A stretch of 64,000 nt of DNA, taken from assembly GCA_016800925.1 (NCBI GenBank), contig JABCPU010000215.1, positions 1 to 64,000 of the forward strand, read 5' to 3'. The DNA comes from Suillus spraguei (Eukaryota; Basidiomycota; Agaricomycetes; Boletales; Suillaceae). The position numbers and the translations under genes are program-made. Shown in pieces: positions 21,291 to 32,594 of this stretch (positions are counted from its first letter, which is position 1; every line of letters begins with the position of its first letter). The notes under the pieces were generated by a model. That model ran no database searches. It was not told the origin of the DNA and was given only the letters and a program-made list of their open reading frames with translations.

Positions 21291-22587
21291 TCTCTGAGCT
21301 CACTGAGCAGCCCTTACCCTCCAGGATATGTGACTCACTCAGGCTGCGCAGTGCTTCATTCCCACTATGACAGTAGTTGGTGTTGTGTTTCTCACTGCGT
21401 ATATTGATCTTAATCATTGACTGTGCCTTTAGTTGTTATCAAGTCATTGGACTCTTCACTGATATTCCTACTGTTATTTACGTTAATGATGAGTCGAGAT
21501 TTCTCTGTGCTATCATCTTTTCTGCATGACTGCATCATGCTGCATTTTTTTTCAATCATAATGGATCACCATGGAGTTGACATCTGGTCCTGCTGCATTC
21601 CTACTACCAACAGTTGGTATAATTCTTAACAGACATTTTGACCGGTCTATCTAGCCTGAAGTATATTCCCACTGTCTTTTCTCCTTCTGCCACATCTTAT
21701 ATGGCTTTGAGACAGCATGACAATCATGTATGGTCTCATTATGATGATCAATATTATCATGACGGCTTGCAAACTCTGTCCATGTTTGTACTGATCCTTG
21801 TTGCCCCTGTTGTGTGCAGAAGAGAGCAAAGATTCATATGAAGACTGCTGCTCTATGGAAAGCCAGACCACCATGCTCTACTTCCAAGGCTTCCACTTCT
21901 CAGAACCTTCCTAGTAAGGTAAGTGCTTGTATTGGTTTCTGAACACCCTGTGTTAATGTGACATGTAGATTTATTCCCGCTACCATAAGGAAGTGGGTTA
22001 TATCGTGTTTTATGGGACATCATTCAATTTGATTGTCTTCCTGCATCTGTTGCTCTTGTCCTTGAATAGTATTCTTCTCTCGTCTTCTTCAATTGCTTGC
22101 TTGCTCAGCCATTTGGGCCCAAGTTTGCAGTTCACTGAAATCCCCATGGCCTCAGTGATTTATTGCCATGCTCTCACCACCAATGTCGAGTTTGAGGTCG
22201 CGTGAGGTCTTGATGTTATGTTTGGGATGAACTGCATTGCTGCGTGACCACCATTTTGTGGGAAGATGAGACTCCTGTCTCCAATCATCCATGTCTGGCC
22301 TTCAAGGTGGTGACAGTGTTTCACTGTCCTCATTTTCTAGTATCTGCTCATTTCCTTCGGTGTTTCCAGAAACTCCGTGTATACTTAGTGGTAATGTCAA
22401 TCACATTGAACTTGCTGCTAATGATGGTCAATTAGAATTATCTTAGTCTTCATCCCTCGTCGGGGCAATTCTATTGTCTCATAGACATTCAGACTCGAAA
22501 TCTACTGTCCATGTCATCTTTTCGGGCAGTGTCAATCAAGGGCCCAATAAGTTTTCAACTTAGGATGAGTCATCAAGTGGGAATTAA
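21291..22587. other. Stretch without recognisable gene
   Basis: About 1.3 kb between the LINE fragment and the tRNA-like array. Short open frames have no domain. It could be an eroded upstream part of the same LINE, but I cannot see reverse transcriptase motifs on either strand. Confidence 0.4.
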
Positions 22588-24259
22588 AGACTAGCCTGGC
22601 TAGTGTGGTTACCACAACAGAATCAAAATCTGTTTCTCTTGGAATACACAGGTTCGAAACCTGCTGAACTACAGTTTTTTTCTATCAGAATGCACTTTGA
22701 CATTCATTCATGGACGATTTCTTCAGAAGTTCACCGCAACTGGTCTTAGTCAGGTGGTTGCCACAACAGAATCAAAATATGTTTCTCTTGGACTGCAGGT
22801 TTGAAACCTGCCGACAACAAGTTTTTTTTCTATTGAAACACACCTTGACATTCATTCATGTATGGCTTCTTTAGAAGTTCATTGTAACTGGTCTTAGCTA
22901 GGCGGTTGCCACAACAGAATCAAAATCTGTTTATCTTGAAATGTGTGGGTTCAAAACCTGCTGATGACGAGGTTTTTCTATCAGAACACACTTTGATGTT
23001 CACTCATGGATGGTTTCTTTGCAAGTTCACTGTAGGTGGTGTTAGCCTGGTGGTTGCCATGACAGAATCAAAATCTGTTTCTTTTGGACTGTGCAGGTTC
23101 GAAACCTGCCGACAACAAGGTTTTTTCTCTTGGAACACCTTAATATTCACCCGTGATGGTTTCTTTGGCAGTTCATTGTAACTAGTCTTAGCCTGGTCAA
23201 CACAACAGAATCAAAATCTGTTTCTCTTTCCTGTGTAGGTTCAAAACCTGCTGATGACAGCATTTTTTTTATCGGTGTGATGAACAAACTCACGCTGAGC
23301 TTGAAACAGCACATTTTCATATAGGTGTCAACTGGCAATCATTATTCTTACCCTTCAGCTTCACCGTCCTACTTTACCATGCATTTACCCCTATCTAACG
23401 GTATCGTTCCACACTCTGGAAGCCTCATTGCAGCTTAGCGGCTGTACTGCGGCAACTTTCCCGTGAAGTGGTGATCTTCAGCAATCTCTGCAAACCCATT
23501 TGGCATTCTCAAGCAAGATTTACCGTCTGTCCTATGTCCATCTAGTCTCACCAGTACGTGATGTTTTGTAAACTATAGTGCAGTCTTATTACATGTCTGC
23601 TGCATGTTAATCCTATCCCTTCTGTTTCTATAGCTATTCCTTAGTATAAAATTCCTAGGTACCTATACTCATTCCTTACTTCCCTCCTATAGTACACATG
23701 GTACTTAGGAATAGTCACCACTACTGTCACTACAAAATAAAGTCCTTTACTGAAGTCACTGTTTCCTTAAGAATTGCTTTACCGCTGCACGCACCACCGC
23801 TCTTTACTGCTTTCCCGCGCTTCACCACTAGCGCTACTGCTTTCTCACGCTTCACCACTACACTACCGCTTGTTTTACTGCAGAAGTTCCCACGCTTACC
23901 ACAGTTTTACTGTTCATGCTACTGCTTGCCTACTGCATTCCCATGCTTACCGCTAGTTTTACCACAAGTTTCCCATGGACCGGAGGTCACCGCTAGCATC
24001 TCGCTACCTCCGACAGCAGTCATGCACCACAGGTTGGGCTTTACTGAACTATACTAACTTAGCATTCCCTTTAGGGTCGAACGCTCTTGCTTTGCAAGTG
24101 AAGCAGACTAGACGGAGCACAAGACTCGCATACTAGTCTAGGCTGTGGTTCATCTACAGCCCAGGCTAGATTGTATCTTTACATCGGAACACACCTTGAC
24201 ATCCACTCATGAATGGTTTCCTCAGAGATCCATCTTGACTGGTCTTAGCCCCTGTGCAA
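22588..24259 (+). repeat. Tandem array of about 150 bp tRNA-Leu-like units
   Basis: Five units and the start of a sixth (about 22588, 22742, 22893, 23041, 23188 and 24240), interrupted by an LTR-like insertion at 23276-24183. Each unit holds a sequence resembling an RNA polymerase III A-box (TAGCCTGGTGGTTGCC), a stem ACAGA / TCTGT closing a 7-base loop ATCAAAA (anticodon position CAA, leucine), a long variable region, a T-arm with the B-box GGTTCGAAACC between GCAGG and CCTGC, and then a T-run. A 55-60 bp spacer (for example TTCATTCATGGA) follows. The acceptor stem pairs poorly (about four of seven), so these are not standard tRNA genes. A tRNA-derived SINE or a satellite built from a tRNA is the likely reading. 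Confidence 0.7.
23276..24183. mobile_element. LTR-like insertion, copy 2 (908 bp), inside the tRNA-like array
   Basis: Starts TGTGATGAAC and ends ATTGTATCTTTACA, with a perfect 4 bp target duplication TCGG (23272-23275 and 24184-24187). Removing it restores a normal repeat unit of the surrounding array. It shares its right half and the TTTACCGC-rich middle with copy 1 at 19906-20769. No open frame of interest. Confidence 0.75.
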
Positions 24260-25010
24260 ATTGTTGATGCAACATTGATATTTTGGGTTTTATTTTATTT
24301 TCACTAAGCTAATGGACTGCGTGATACCTAGTGTCATTGTGAGCGGCATGTCTTGTTTGAGTCAGACTCAAATATCCTCCACTCCTAGTGGGCATGTTCA
24401 ATGTTGACTGTCCATGACAGTTGGCATCACATCTTTCATGTATATATTTTCAGGCTCCATCCTCCTATGGTAAAGTAAGACTTACTTAGCAGATGGCTTT
24501 AGGCAGGGTTAGGATCATTGCCCTCTTTCTAACCTGCTTTGTTGTCTCACTAGGTAAGTTAATTGTTAGTATCCATGTTACCCTCTTTCTAACCTGCCTC
24601 ATCGTCTCGCTAGCTAGTATTTTGATTCACCCACCACTCCCTCCTCTTTGGTTGTAGCTAGCATTTGGTTTCATCAGATTGTTTCTCGCTGAGATTTCTT
24701 TCCTTTGGGCTTGCTGGGATTTGCTTATCTTTCTGTTGGATTGTATTCGTAGTCTCCAATATCAGCCAAGCTCCTCAATTGTCAAGAAGCCAATCATTCA
24801 TTATTTCATCAGTGTCCATGTGCCTTCTGGAATTGTGTGAGGTCCATTAGTACTCCATGGCAAGTTGTGCCTTCGGACATGTTTGAAACATTAATTATAT
24901 TGTGCTCTGCATAAACCCCCTCCTCTGAGTCCTCTCACTACCTTGATTGCAGTAGATTGCATAGCCAGTGAAGCTTCCTTGGCATTACACTACCTTGGAT
25001 ATCTATCAAC
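24260..25010. other. Non-coding stretch between array and Gypsy element
   Basis: No supported gene or repeat. A short local duplication is visible (CCCTCTTTCTAACCTGC at about 24521 and 24580). Confidence 0.45.
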
Positions 25011-25019
25011 TGTTACAAT

Positions 25020-25494
25020 TGTTACGAACTGGGATGGTGTCACCAGCGACAGTGAAAAGACACAGGTGGTCTGCTGGGAAGTTCTACAATGTCCAAAAGA
25101 GGACAAGGTGAAAGTACAAGGAACGCGTTCCGAGTACGATCAAGGGTTCGGCCTCAAAGACAAGTCTAAGAGGTTCTACGAGAATAGAGACTAAGACTAA
25201 GGAGTGCTTAGACTTAGAGACGATTCAAGACGAATTAGGTTGGAGACCTAAGCAAAGGATGTTCCAGGTAAAACCCAGTAAGATTAAAGTGAAGTATACA
25301 AGTGTAATACAATGTGCTTAAATAGGCCAATATGTGCGCACGGACCAAGAGAGACGTGAGAAATGTAAGTGCGTATCCAAAGAAGGAAGGCAACTATAGT
25401 ACAGATGCATTGAGCATATGAGTCAGAGTCTTGTTACATAATATACAAGTAAAGTAGACAGAGAAAATGAATAGGGGCACGTACGATTGTAACA
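25020..25494 (-). repeat. 3' LTR of the Gypsy element
   Basis: 475 bp, starting TGTTACGAACTGGGATGG and ending CGTACGATTGTAACA on the plus strand. It is nearly identical to 32129-32594 and, inverted, to 32595-33068. Confidence 0.92.
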
Positions 25495-25512
25495 TTACCC
25501 CCGTTTTACATG
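25495..25512 (-). promoter_or_regulatory. Polypurine tract of the Gypsy element
   Basis: Immediately inside the 3' LTR. On the minus strand it reads AAAACGGGGGTAA directly before the LTR, the expected primer for plus-strand DNA synthesis. Confidence 0.6.
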
Positions 25513-25526
25513 TAAAGTCACTGACT

Positions 25527-27083
25527 TTACTCGTCCTGATTAGCATAATAAATGGGATCGTTGCTATACTCGTAGTCCTCATCAAGGAATGACCCATCCC
25601 TCATGTATGCGGCTTCTTCAGCACCGGCACGTCGTTTGGAATCCCGCCTCTGTGCTGCTTGAGTTCGCTCATCGCGAAGCTGTTGTTCCCAAGAACGAAG
25701 TGCTTTGTAGAACCCGTCATCCTTCCAGATTAACGCAAACGGGGGAGTTCCAACTCTTTGAGGGCAGTAGATAGAAAGATGGGTAGGAGCGTGTCGCAGA
25801 CAAATTTGGCACTGGTAGTCAGGGCAATTCTTTTGCCGATGCCCGGTGATACCACAAACTTGACACTTCATATTCTCATCAGTGCTGGAGGTGGACATGC
25901 ATAAGGGTGATGGCAAAATAATGGGTGTGGGACTAGTGGATCTGGCGCACTTCTTCCCCTTTTGTCGTGTCATGCATTTTAATGCGAAGGCGTTGTCTCG
26001 CCTGAGCTGCGCCTGTTGTTTACAGGTGAGTGTGTACGCGGACGTTGGGATGTCAGGAGTGGTCCCTCATTCAGCAACCACAAGAAGTTCGTTAGGGGAT
26101 GAAGGGGAGGTAATGCCGAAGTCTTTCACTAAGACTGGCGAGACAGGATCCATTGGACCAAATGATGATGGAATGGACATGGGAGGATGAATATAGAGGT
26201 CACGAAGTCGAGGACTGAGTGTTACTAACTCGGCGACCGGAATTCCTAATACTTTTGCAGCTTCACACTGCTCTTCTGTGCAGGGCTCGTACAGCCATGC
26301 AGGGTGATTGTGGGAGACTATAACGGGAGGTGATGAGGTTGATTGTTCGATAGGAGATGGGGTTCGTGGAGAGGCAAGGTCAGCTTGTGTTTGTTGTAAA
26401 TCTGTAATGGCTTCTTCGACTAGGTTTCTGGCTGCTCTTGTTTCAACGACTGATTGCTGAATGGTTTCGACAACCATGTTGGTGAGCTGTCCAATCTCCT
26501 GGACAGCAGTATATAAGCCAGTAAAGGCATCAAGATTAGAATAGATGCACGAAGAAGAGGGTGGAGGGATAGGAAGTGGGTCTGTATCTCTTTGCGGAGA
26601 GGGAGGTCAAGCAACACCTGCTCGGCGCTCGGCCACGATGTGAATAGCTTCTTCAACATCGCTTTTAAAAGAACGGGGAAGCAACAGCATTGCATGAGAA
26701 TGAATATGTTTTTGTAAATGTAAGATGCATTGACGATACGTAATTTCCATGGTTTGGTTGATGTTGGTTTTGATGAGAGCGGCGGTGCGAATGATGTTGA
26801 CGAGGAGCAAGGCAGGGAAGGCACCTCTTGCGGTAAGGATTCTCTCAATCTCAAGAGCATGTCCTTCACAGAGAAGGGCAGCTTCAATGTAGGAGGTGTT
26901 GTCGATCTCGGTGGCAAGGGTTCCATAGTGTTCTGCGTTGGAGTCAGAGTCATTGTTGGTAATGGTGACAGGGGTGATGTATGCAGTGGGGAAAGACATT
27001 TGAAGCGGTGTTAGTTTATCAAGTGCTTGTGCGATTTGATTGACTGAAGAATAATTAGAGGGAGTGTTGCTTCTTATAAGCAT
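25527..27083 (-). pseudogene. Extra Gypsy ORF downstream of pol, with zinc knuckle
   Basis: A third coding region, on the same strand as gag and pol, overlapping the end of the chromodomain ORF by 29 bases (27055-27083) and ending just before the polypurine tract. It reads in three pieces: 26607-27083 (MLIRSNTPSNYSSVNQIAQA..., helical), about 26067-26610 (predicted helical TRAARNLVEEAITDLQ, then a Pro/Ser-rich part) and 25527-26040 with a double zinc motif (CQVCGITGHRQKNC then CQICLRHAPTHLSIYC) and a charged tail rich in Arg, Glu and Asp ending YYANQDE. Stops at about 26606 and 26066 separate the pieces. An extra gag-like or nucleic-acid-binding product is the likely role. This is not part of the standard Ty3/Gypsy set. 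Confidence 0.65.
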
Positions 27084-27525
27084 TCAAAATTTGAGCGGAG
27101 TTCTTCGAGTTCTTTTCTGGGAGCCATTCGTTATCTCCCGATGAATATCCTTTCCAGGAAATGAGATAACGTCGATGAATGCTGGTTCCTTTGTGAGAAA
27201 TAATTGCTTCTACTTCATATTCTTCTTCTTCTTTGATGATGTCAGGTGGTGGTTCGGGGAAGTTCGGGCCGTGTACGTCTGTTTCACTATAGGACGATAA
27301 GACGGAAGCATGGAACATAGGATGAATTTTCCACTGCGGAGGGAGTTTGAGTGTGAATGTGATGGGTGATAAGACATCGATGATCGGGAAAGGTCCGTAT
27401 CGCTTTGGCGCAAGTTTCCTCAATGGGAGTTTGAGTCTAAGATTAGCAGCAGATAGCCAAACCTTATCTCCGATCTTCCATGGAGTGTACTTTTCTCCTC
27501 GAGATCGTTCGGCCATTGTTTGCAT
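27055..27525 (-). pseudogene. Integrase C-terminus with chromodomain
   Basis: Contains the integrase C-terminal GPY/F-like part (KLAPKRYGPFPIIDVLSPI), a linker (HPMFHASVLSSY) and a chromodomain (YEVEAIISHKGTSIHRRYLI, WKGYSSGDNEWLPE). The aromatic residues Y, W and W/Y of the histone-binding cage are present. In chromoviruses this module steers integration to marked chromatin. It is the C-terminal part of the pol polyprotein; the frame is not continuous with the integrase core. Confidence 0.85.
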
Positions 27526-27599
27526 TGCAATGTTATGGCAGGCGATTGCTTCTTATCTTATCTTCTGTAGGGATCATACTCGATCTTCTGCTGCAGGGA

Positions 27600-30500
27600 C
27601 AGATGAGTCGGGGATCAGATGAGGGATGGCACGTGGTTCATATCCCATCATCAAATAGAAGGGTGACGCATTCCTTGCATCGTGTTTTCGGTGGTTGTGG
27701 ATGAATTTGGCGATTGGTAGGTGTTCTACCCAATCTTCGGGATTATTGCAGCAGTAGATGCGTAGATATGTTTCAAGTTCTTGATTAAGCCTTTCCGTTT
27801 GACCATCAGTCTGAGGATGATAAGCCGTAGATGGGGCGATGACGTAGTTGAGAAGTCGGGCAAGCTCTTTAGAGAAGCGTGATAGGAATTGCGGGCCTTG
27901 ATCCGAGATAACTTTGTCATGGAGTCCAAATCAGCGGTAAATGTGTTTCAAAAATAGTTTAGCAATGCCTTCGGAAGTGACGGTTTTCAGACAAGGAATA
28001 ATAATTACCCCCTTCATAAGGCCATGGTCTACCACGACCATGATACTGTCAAAGCCTCCAGAGACAGGGAGGTCAGTGATAAGATCGACAGAGACCTGGG
28101 AAAAGGGGCAAGTCGTGGATGAGGGATCGGAGCAAGCGGGGGTCGAACAGGATGCGTATCCGCTTTCATTTGCTGACAAAGGGCACAACCCTCGACGTAT
28201 TTCCGAACATAAGAGCCCATAGCGGGCCACCAGGCTTCTCGTTTGACGAGTTCTTCAGTTTTGACTCTACCGGGATGGCCCATGGTAGGATGATCATGAT
28301 ACCATTTCAGGATATCGGGACGATGTGCCGGAGGAATGTAGGCACGATTCTTAAAATAGAGGAAGTTCTCCTCAATCTTCCAGTCAGAGAGTGCCGATTT
28401 CATAGGTGGAAGGCACACGCCATCAAGGGCATCGGAAGCTGTCTTGAAGACAGGGTCGTCGAGGGGTCAGAGGATGACAACACATCCTTTAGGTCGGTGT
28501 CAATAAGACGAACAAATAGAGCATCAGGGAGGAGAGTCTGGTCCTCGTTATTGTCTTTGCCGGAGTCGTAGTTGGGCCGGCGTGATAGTGCATCAGGTAC
28601 TGCCAATTTGGTACCTGCAACATGATGCAGTTCAATGTCGTAAATAGACAAAATTAGTTGCCAATGTGCTTGGCAATGGGTAAGCTTCTGTGCACTCCTA
28701 AAGTACAGAAGGTTCTTGTGGTCGGTGAATACCAGGACAGGGTGTGGGTTTCCTTCGAGATAATGATGCCATTCATTCAATGCCCGGATTACAGCAAGGA
28801 GTTCCCGATCAAAGATCTGGTAATTGCGTTCTGCGGGGTTCAAAGACTGTGAGAGATATGCGCATGGGTGATAAACACCATTCTCATCAGTCTGCAAGAG
28901 AACTCCACCAGTCGCTACAAGTGAAGTGTCGGTAGCAATAGCAAATTGTTGGGATGGATTAGGGTTACGGAGTACTGGTTGGGATGTGAAGCGTCGTTTC
29001 AGTTCTTCGAAGGTGTCCATACATTCGGTTGACCAATCAAAGGCCTTATCTTTCTGTGTTAATTTGATAAGGGGTCGGGCGATGTCAGAGTAGTGGGAAA
29101 TGAATGTGCGGTAGAAGTTGCAAAAACCAAGGAATGACCGGACTTCTTTTACAGATTTTGGTGTTGGCCATTCAGCGATTCCCTTGGTTTTGGCGGTATC
29201 CATAGCAACTTGTCCGGGGCAAATTATCATTCCGAGGTATTCCACTTCTTCTGCATTGAAGGTGCATTTCTCCGGTTTCAGGAACAAATGTTCCTTTCAT
29301 ATTTTCATCAAAACCCGTCTGGTTCATTCATGGTGTTCTGCCATTGTTGTGGAGAAAATCAGGATATCGTTCATGTAGATAACCATCCATCCTTCATTGA
29401 TTTCTTGTTGGAAGGTACGATTCATGTACGCTTGGAAAGTTGCTGGGGAATTACAGAGGCCAAAGAACATGATGTTCGGTTCGAAAAGGCCGAATTCCGT
29501 GGTAAATGCTGCTTTCCAGCGATCATCGGGATGGATGCGAATATTGTTATAACCGGACCGGATATCCGTTTTCATAAAGCACTGTGCGTTGTGAAGACGT
29601 GCGACAAGGGAAATAGGGAGTGGGAGCAGGTAAGCGTTCTTGACTGTCCAATCATTGATGTAGCAATAATCTTGACAGAGATGCAATTCTCCACTCTTCT
29701 TTCCCACAAAGAAGAAGCCACTGGCTTGGGGTGACTTCAATTACGAGATGAAATCTTTCGCAATGTTTTCATCGATAAACATTTTAACGGCAGCACGTTC
29801 TTTTTCCGATAGCAGGTAAACCTTAGACGTTCGAGGAATAAAACCAGGTTTAGTATCGATCCGATGATTAATACCAGGGTGTTCAGGAGGTAGTTTGTTT
29901 AATCTGTCTTTAGCAAAGACATCTGCAAAGTCATGCAAATAGTCCGGGACCAATTCTTCGAAAGATTTCTTTTTCTTCTCCTTTTTGTCTGTCGCAAATT
30001 CCTGAGCTTTATTACTGTATTTCGGAGGAGAAAGGGAGATTGTGGAGTAGTTGGGGAGTTGTTCGAGTCATGAAGTTCCATCACGTGTAAGGGGTGTATC
30101 CATGGATACTTCTTCGATGATTCTCATGCTAACTCCATTGGTATCGTATTCCACAAGGAATTCTCCATCTCCAAGCTCGTAAGAGGAAATTTCACGGACT
30201 TCTGGTGCATGCCAGACATCTTGCATAGTGTTGAATTGGTCATCATCTTCTGTCAGGATTAATGAGGGCCTGGGTTCTTCTTCGTCAGGAATTTCTTCAA
30301 TTGAAGCTGAAGGAGTATGTTGAAGAGTTTTCGGAGGAACATAGAACTTGGATAGTTTTGGTACGTTTGTATCTCTTCCAGGGATTTCTTCTTCCACTTT
30401 TCTTTTCCCATACTTCTGTTCTTCTATTGGCCGTTGCTCAATAGGTTCTGGTCTAGTCCGGTAATTGGGCTTGGATTCGTTCTTGCATTTTTCTGTGCGG

Positions 30501-31168
30501 GGAATTGGTGATACCGCTCATGGCAGTTGTACATGGGGAGTAGGGTCTATAGTACGTGGCATTTGTACTTCCGGTTCGGGATCTTTAGGAGTAGGAGGGA
30601 TCATGAGGGATCTCAGAAGTTGTGAGTGTTGCCATTTCCTAGGATGGCAATGGAAGGTCGAGGGCAACCCGTTCTTCTTCCAATCGGTATCGACATCAAT
30701 CTCAATTTCATCCGATTTCGTTGTTCAAGGGAGGACTAGTGTTTCAGCGGCCCAATCTATACTTGGGTTCATTGCGCGTAACCATGGAATCCCCAGAAGG
30801 ATTTGATCTCTCCTTCCTAGTTTAGTGATATTGAATTTTCCATACATGGTTCATTCATCAATTTTGACCACTAGAAGACAGTAGTGTGTGATTGGTCCTC
30901 CTTTAATAAGAGTTCCATCTGCTGTAGTAACCCGAAACGGTGTTTTGAGTTTTCGTCGTGTGATTTGATGGAGTTTCACAAACTCCTCGGAAATAAATGT
31001 TCCTGCTGCGCCTGAATCAATATCAGCGGTGGTGTCGACGGATTTTAAGCAAGTACGCGAGTGGAGGGTGATAGGGACACGAAGTTCTTTTCTTTCACCT
31101 ACAGTGTGTACAAGTCTTAGTAATACATTGGGAGAAACATACATCGAATCTTTGTTTCTCCAATTCAA
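27600..31168 (-). pseudogene. Gypsy pol: protease, reverse transcriptase, RNase H, integrase core
   Basis: Protease with the active motif DSGAAGTFIS (about 31005-31020). Then a degenerate linker, and RT with SGELHLCQDYCYIND, KTDIRSGYNNIRI (first catalytic Asp) and VIYMNDILIFS, where the second Asp of the usual YxDD box is Asn (codon 29369-29371). RNase H follows with FAIATDTSLVATGGVLLQ, DRELLAVIRALNEW and VFTDHKNLLYF. The integrase zinc domain reads [16 protein letters not shown] ... CALC, and the core reads [20 protein letters not shown], continuing in other frames to about 27600. Stops or frameshifts occur at about 30060, 29740, 29310, 28400, 27930 and 27720. The copy cannot make active RT. 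Confidence 0.88.
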
Positions 31169-31227
31169 AAATCCTCGACAATCCGCCTCACAGTTTCTTC
31201 GTCTTCTTCTTCTTTGACTTCGGCTTG

Positions 31228-32001
31228 TCAGAGCGGGGTCTTCTTCTTCTTTTCAGGACAGTTATGAATGCGGTGTCCTGTTTTCTTGCATCCGATGCAT
31301 TGTCCCTTCTTCATGCATTCGGATCTCTCCATATCGGAGATTCGATCTATGACCATTGCATTGGGGTCACGATTAGGTATGTATCGCGTGTTTCCATAGT
31401 TCTTCTTCTTCTGTTGTGGAGCATGACGTGTTCGTATTGCTTGAAGACAATGGTGGGAGTTGTCAATGGAAACACATTGCAATACAACCTCGCAGAATAC
31501 TTCTGAGACATCTCCTGGTGCGAAGAGCTTGGTAAGGATACCCAAATTCAGGCCATCTTGGAAGAATTGGATCTTTGTTGCATTGTCGGTGATACGGGCC
31601 TTGGCTGCAAGTGCCTCAAAGTCAGCGGTGTAGGTATGGAGATCTCTGCTTCCTTGTTTGAGGTCTCTGAGTTTTGTGAGTGCGGTTCCCTTGGTATCCA
31701 CTGGTTCAAAGGCTTCTTTGAAGCTTTTCATAAAATCTGACAATGTCCCATAACCGACTTTTTGTCCAAAGGTATCAGTTGACTGAGCATGATCGAGGAA
31801 TTGTTCTTTCCAAGATTTGGCATTTTTCTCAGTCATGAAGGATGTTATGAAAATGATCTTCTGCTTGTCTGTGGTGTAAAGCTTTTCGTTGATGTCGAAG
31901 CATAGATTGCATGATTGGATAAATTCGCAAGAGTTGTCGCAATCTCCATCAAAACCAGTTGGGAGACTGATTTTGTATTCAAATTCTTTGGTGGTTGTCA
32001 T
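31228..32001 (-). CDS. Gypsy gag-like nucleocapsid protein
   Basis: A 257-codon open frame with the gag-type segment (SWKEQFLDHAQ, TALTKLRDLKQGSRDLHTYT, FFQDGLNLGIL) and one zinc knuckle near the C-terminus, CIGCKKTGHRIHNC (C-X2-C-X4-H-X4-C), followed by a Lys-rich tail. Gag packages the retrotransposon RNA in cytoplasmic particles. This is the only uninterrupted long frame of the element. The first ATG is 127 bp inside the 5' LTR. Confidence 0.85.
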   Translation of the reverse strand: MTTTKEFEYKISLPTGFDGDCDNSCEFIQSCNLCFDINEKLYTTDKQKIIFITSFMTEKNAKSWKEQFLDHAQSTDTFGQKVGYGTLSDFMKSFKEAFEPVDTKGTALTKLRDLKQGSRDLHTYTADFEALAAKARITDNATKIQFFQDGLNLGILTKLFAPGDVSEVFCEVVLQCVSIDNSHHCLQAIRTRHAPQQKKKNYGNTRYIPNRDPNAMVIDRISDMERSECMKKGQCIGCKKTGHRIHNCPEKKKKTPL

Positions 32002-32128
32002 GATGGCGATTCATCTGGTGAGTTATACTTTCTCGGTGCCTACACGCGCTGTCTTGCTGTCCGTTAGGGCTTATCAGGGTTCAGGGTCGAAGACTGAGTA
32101 GTCGACGATCAGGTGGACTTTAATCTTT

Positions 32129-32594
32129 TGTTATGAACTGGGATGGTGTCACCAGCGACAGTGAAAAGACACAGGTGGTCTGCTGGGAAGTTCTACAATG
32201 TCCAAAGAGGACAAGGTAAAAGTACAAGGAACGCGTTCCGAGTACGATCAAGGGTTCGGCCTCAAAGACAAGTCTAAGAGGTTCTACGAGAATAGAGACT
32301 AAGACTAAGGAGTGCTTAGACTTAGAGACGATTCAAGACAACTTAGGTTGGAGGCCTAAGCGAAGGATGTTCCAGGTAAAACCCAGTAAGATTAAAGTGA
32401 AGTATACAAGCATAATACAATGTGCTTAAATAGGCCAATATGTGCGCACGGACCAAGAGAGACGTGAGAATGTAAGTGCGTATCCAAAGAAGGAAGGCAA
32501 CTATAGTACAGATGCGTTGAGCATATGAGTCATCATGTTATGTAATATACAAAGTAAAGGAGGCAGAAAATGAATAGGGGCACGTACGATTGTT
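32129..32594 (-). repeat. 5' LTR of the Gypsy element
   Basis: Starts TGTTATGAACTGGGATGG on the plus strand. At its outer (right) end the last four bases of the LTR (AACA) are missing or replaced, where it meets the inverted LTR at 32595. Confidence 0.92.

Larger units (their letters stand above)
25020..32594 (-). mobile_element. Gypsy (Ty3) chromovirus, about 7.6 kb
   Basis: A full-length LTR retrotransposon read on the minus strand: 5' LTR 32129-32594, gag 31228-32001, protease about 30851-31168, reverse transcriptase 29324-29953, RNase H 28400-29287, integrase about 27600-28418, chromodomain 27055-27525, an extra ORF 25527-27083, a purine-rich tract, and 3' LTR 25020-25494. The order PR-RT-RH-IN and the C-terminal chromodomain define the Ty3/Gypsy chromovirus group. 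Many stops and frameshifts, and an Asn for Asp at the RT active site, show that this copy is defective. It lies inside an inverted LTR of the same family. Confidence 0.9.

Noticed and set aside
23041..23125. A functional tRNA-Leu(CAA) gene
   Set aside because: The B-box and T-arm are good, but the acceptor stem pairs at only about four of seven positions and the D-arm is weak.
22588..23275. The repeats as a CRISPR array
   Set aside because: Units of about 150 bp without short identical repeats and unique spacers, in a eukaryote; the tRNA-like structure explains them better.
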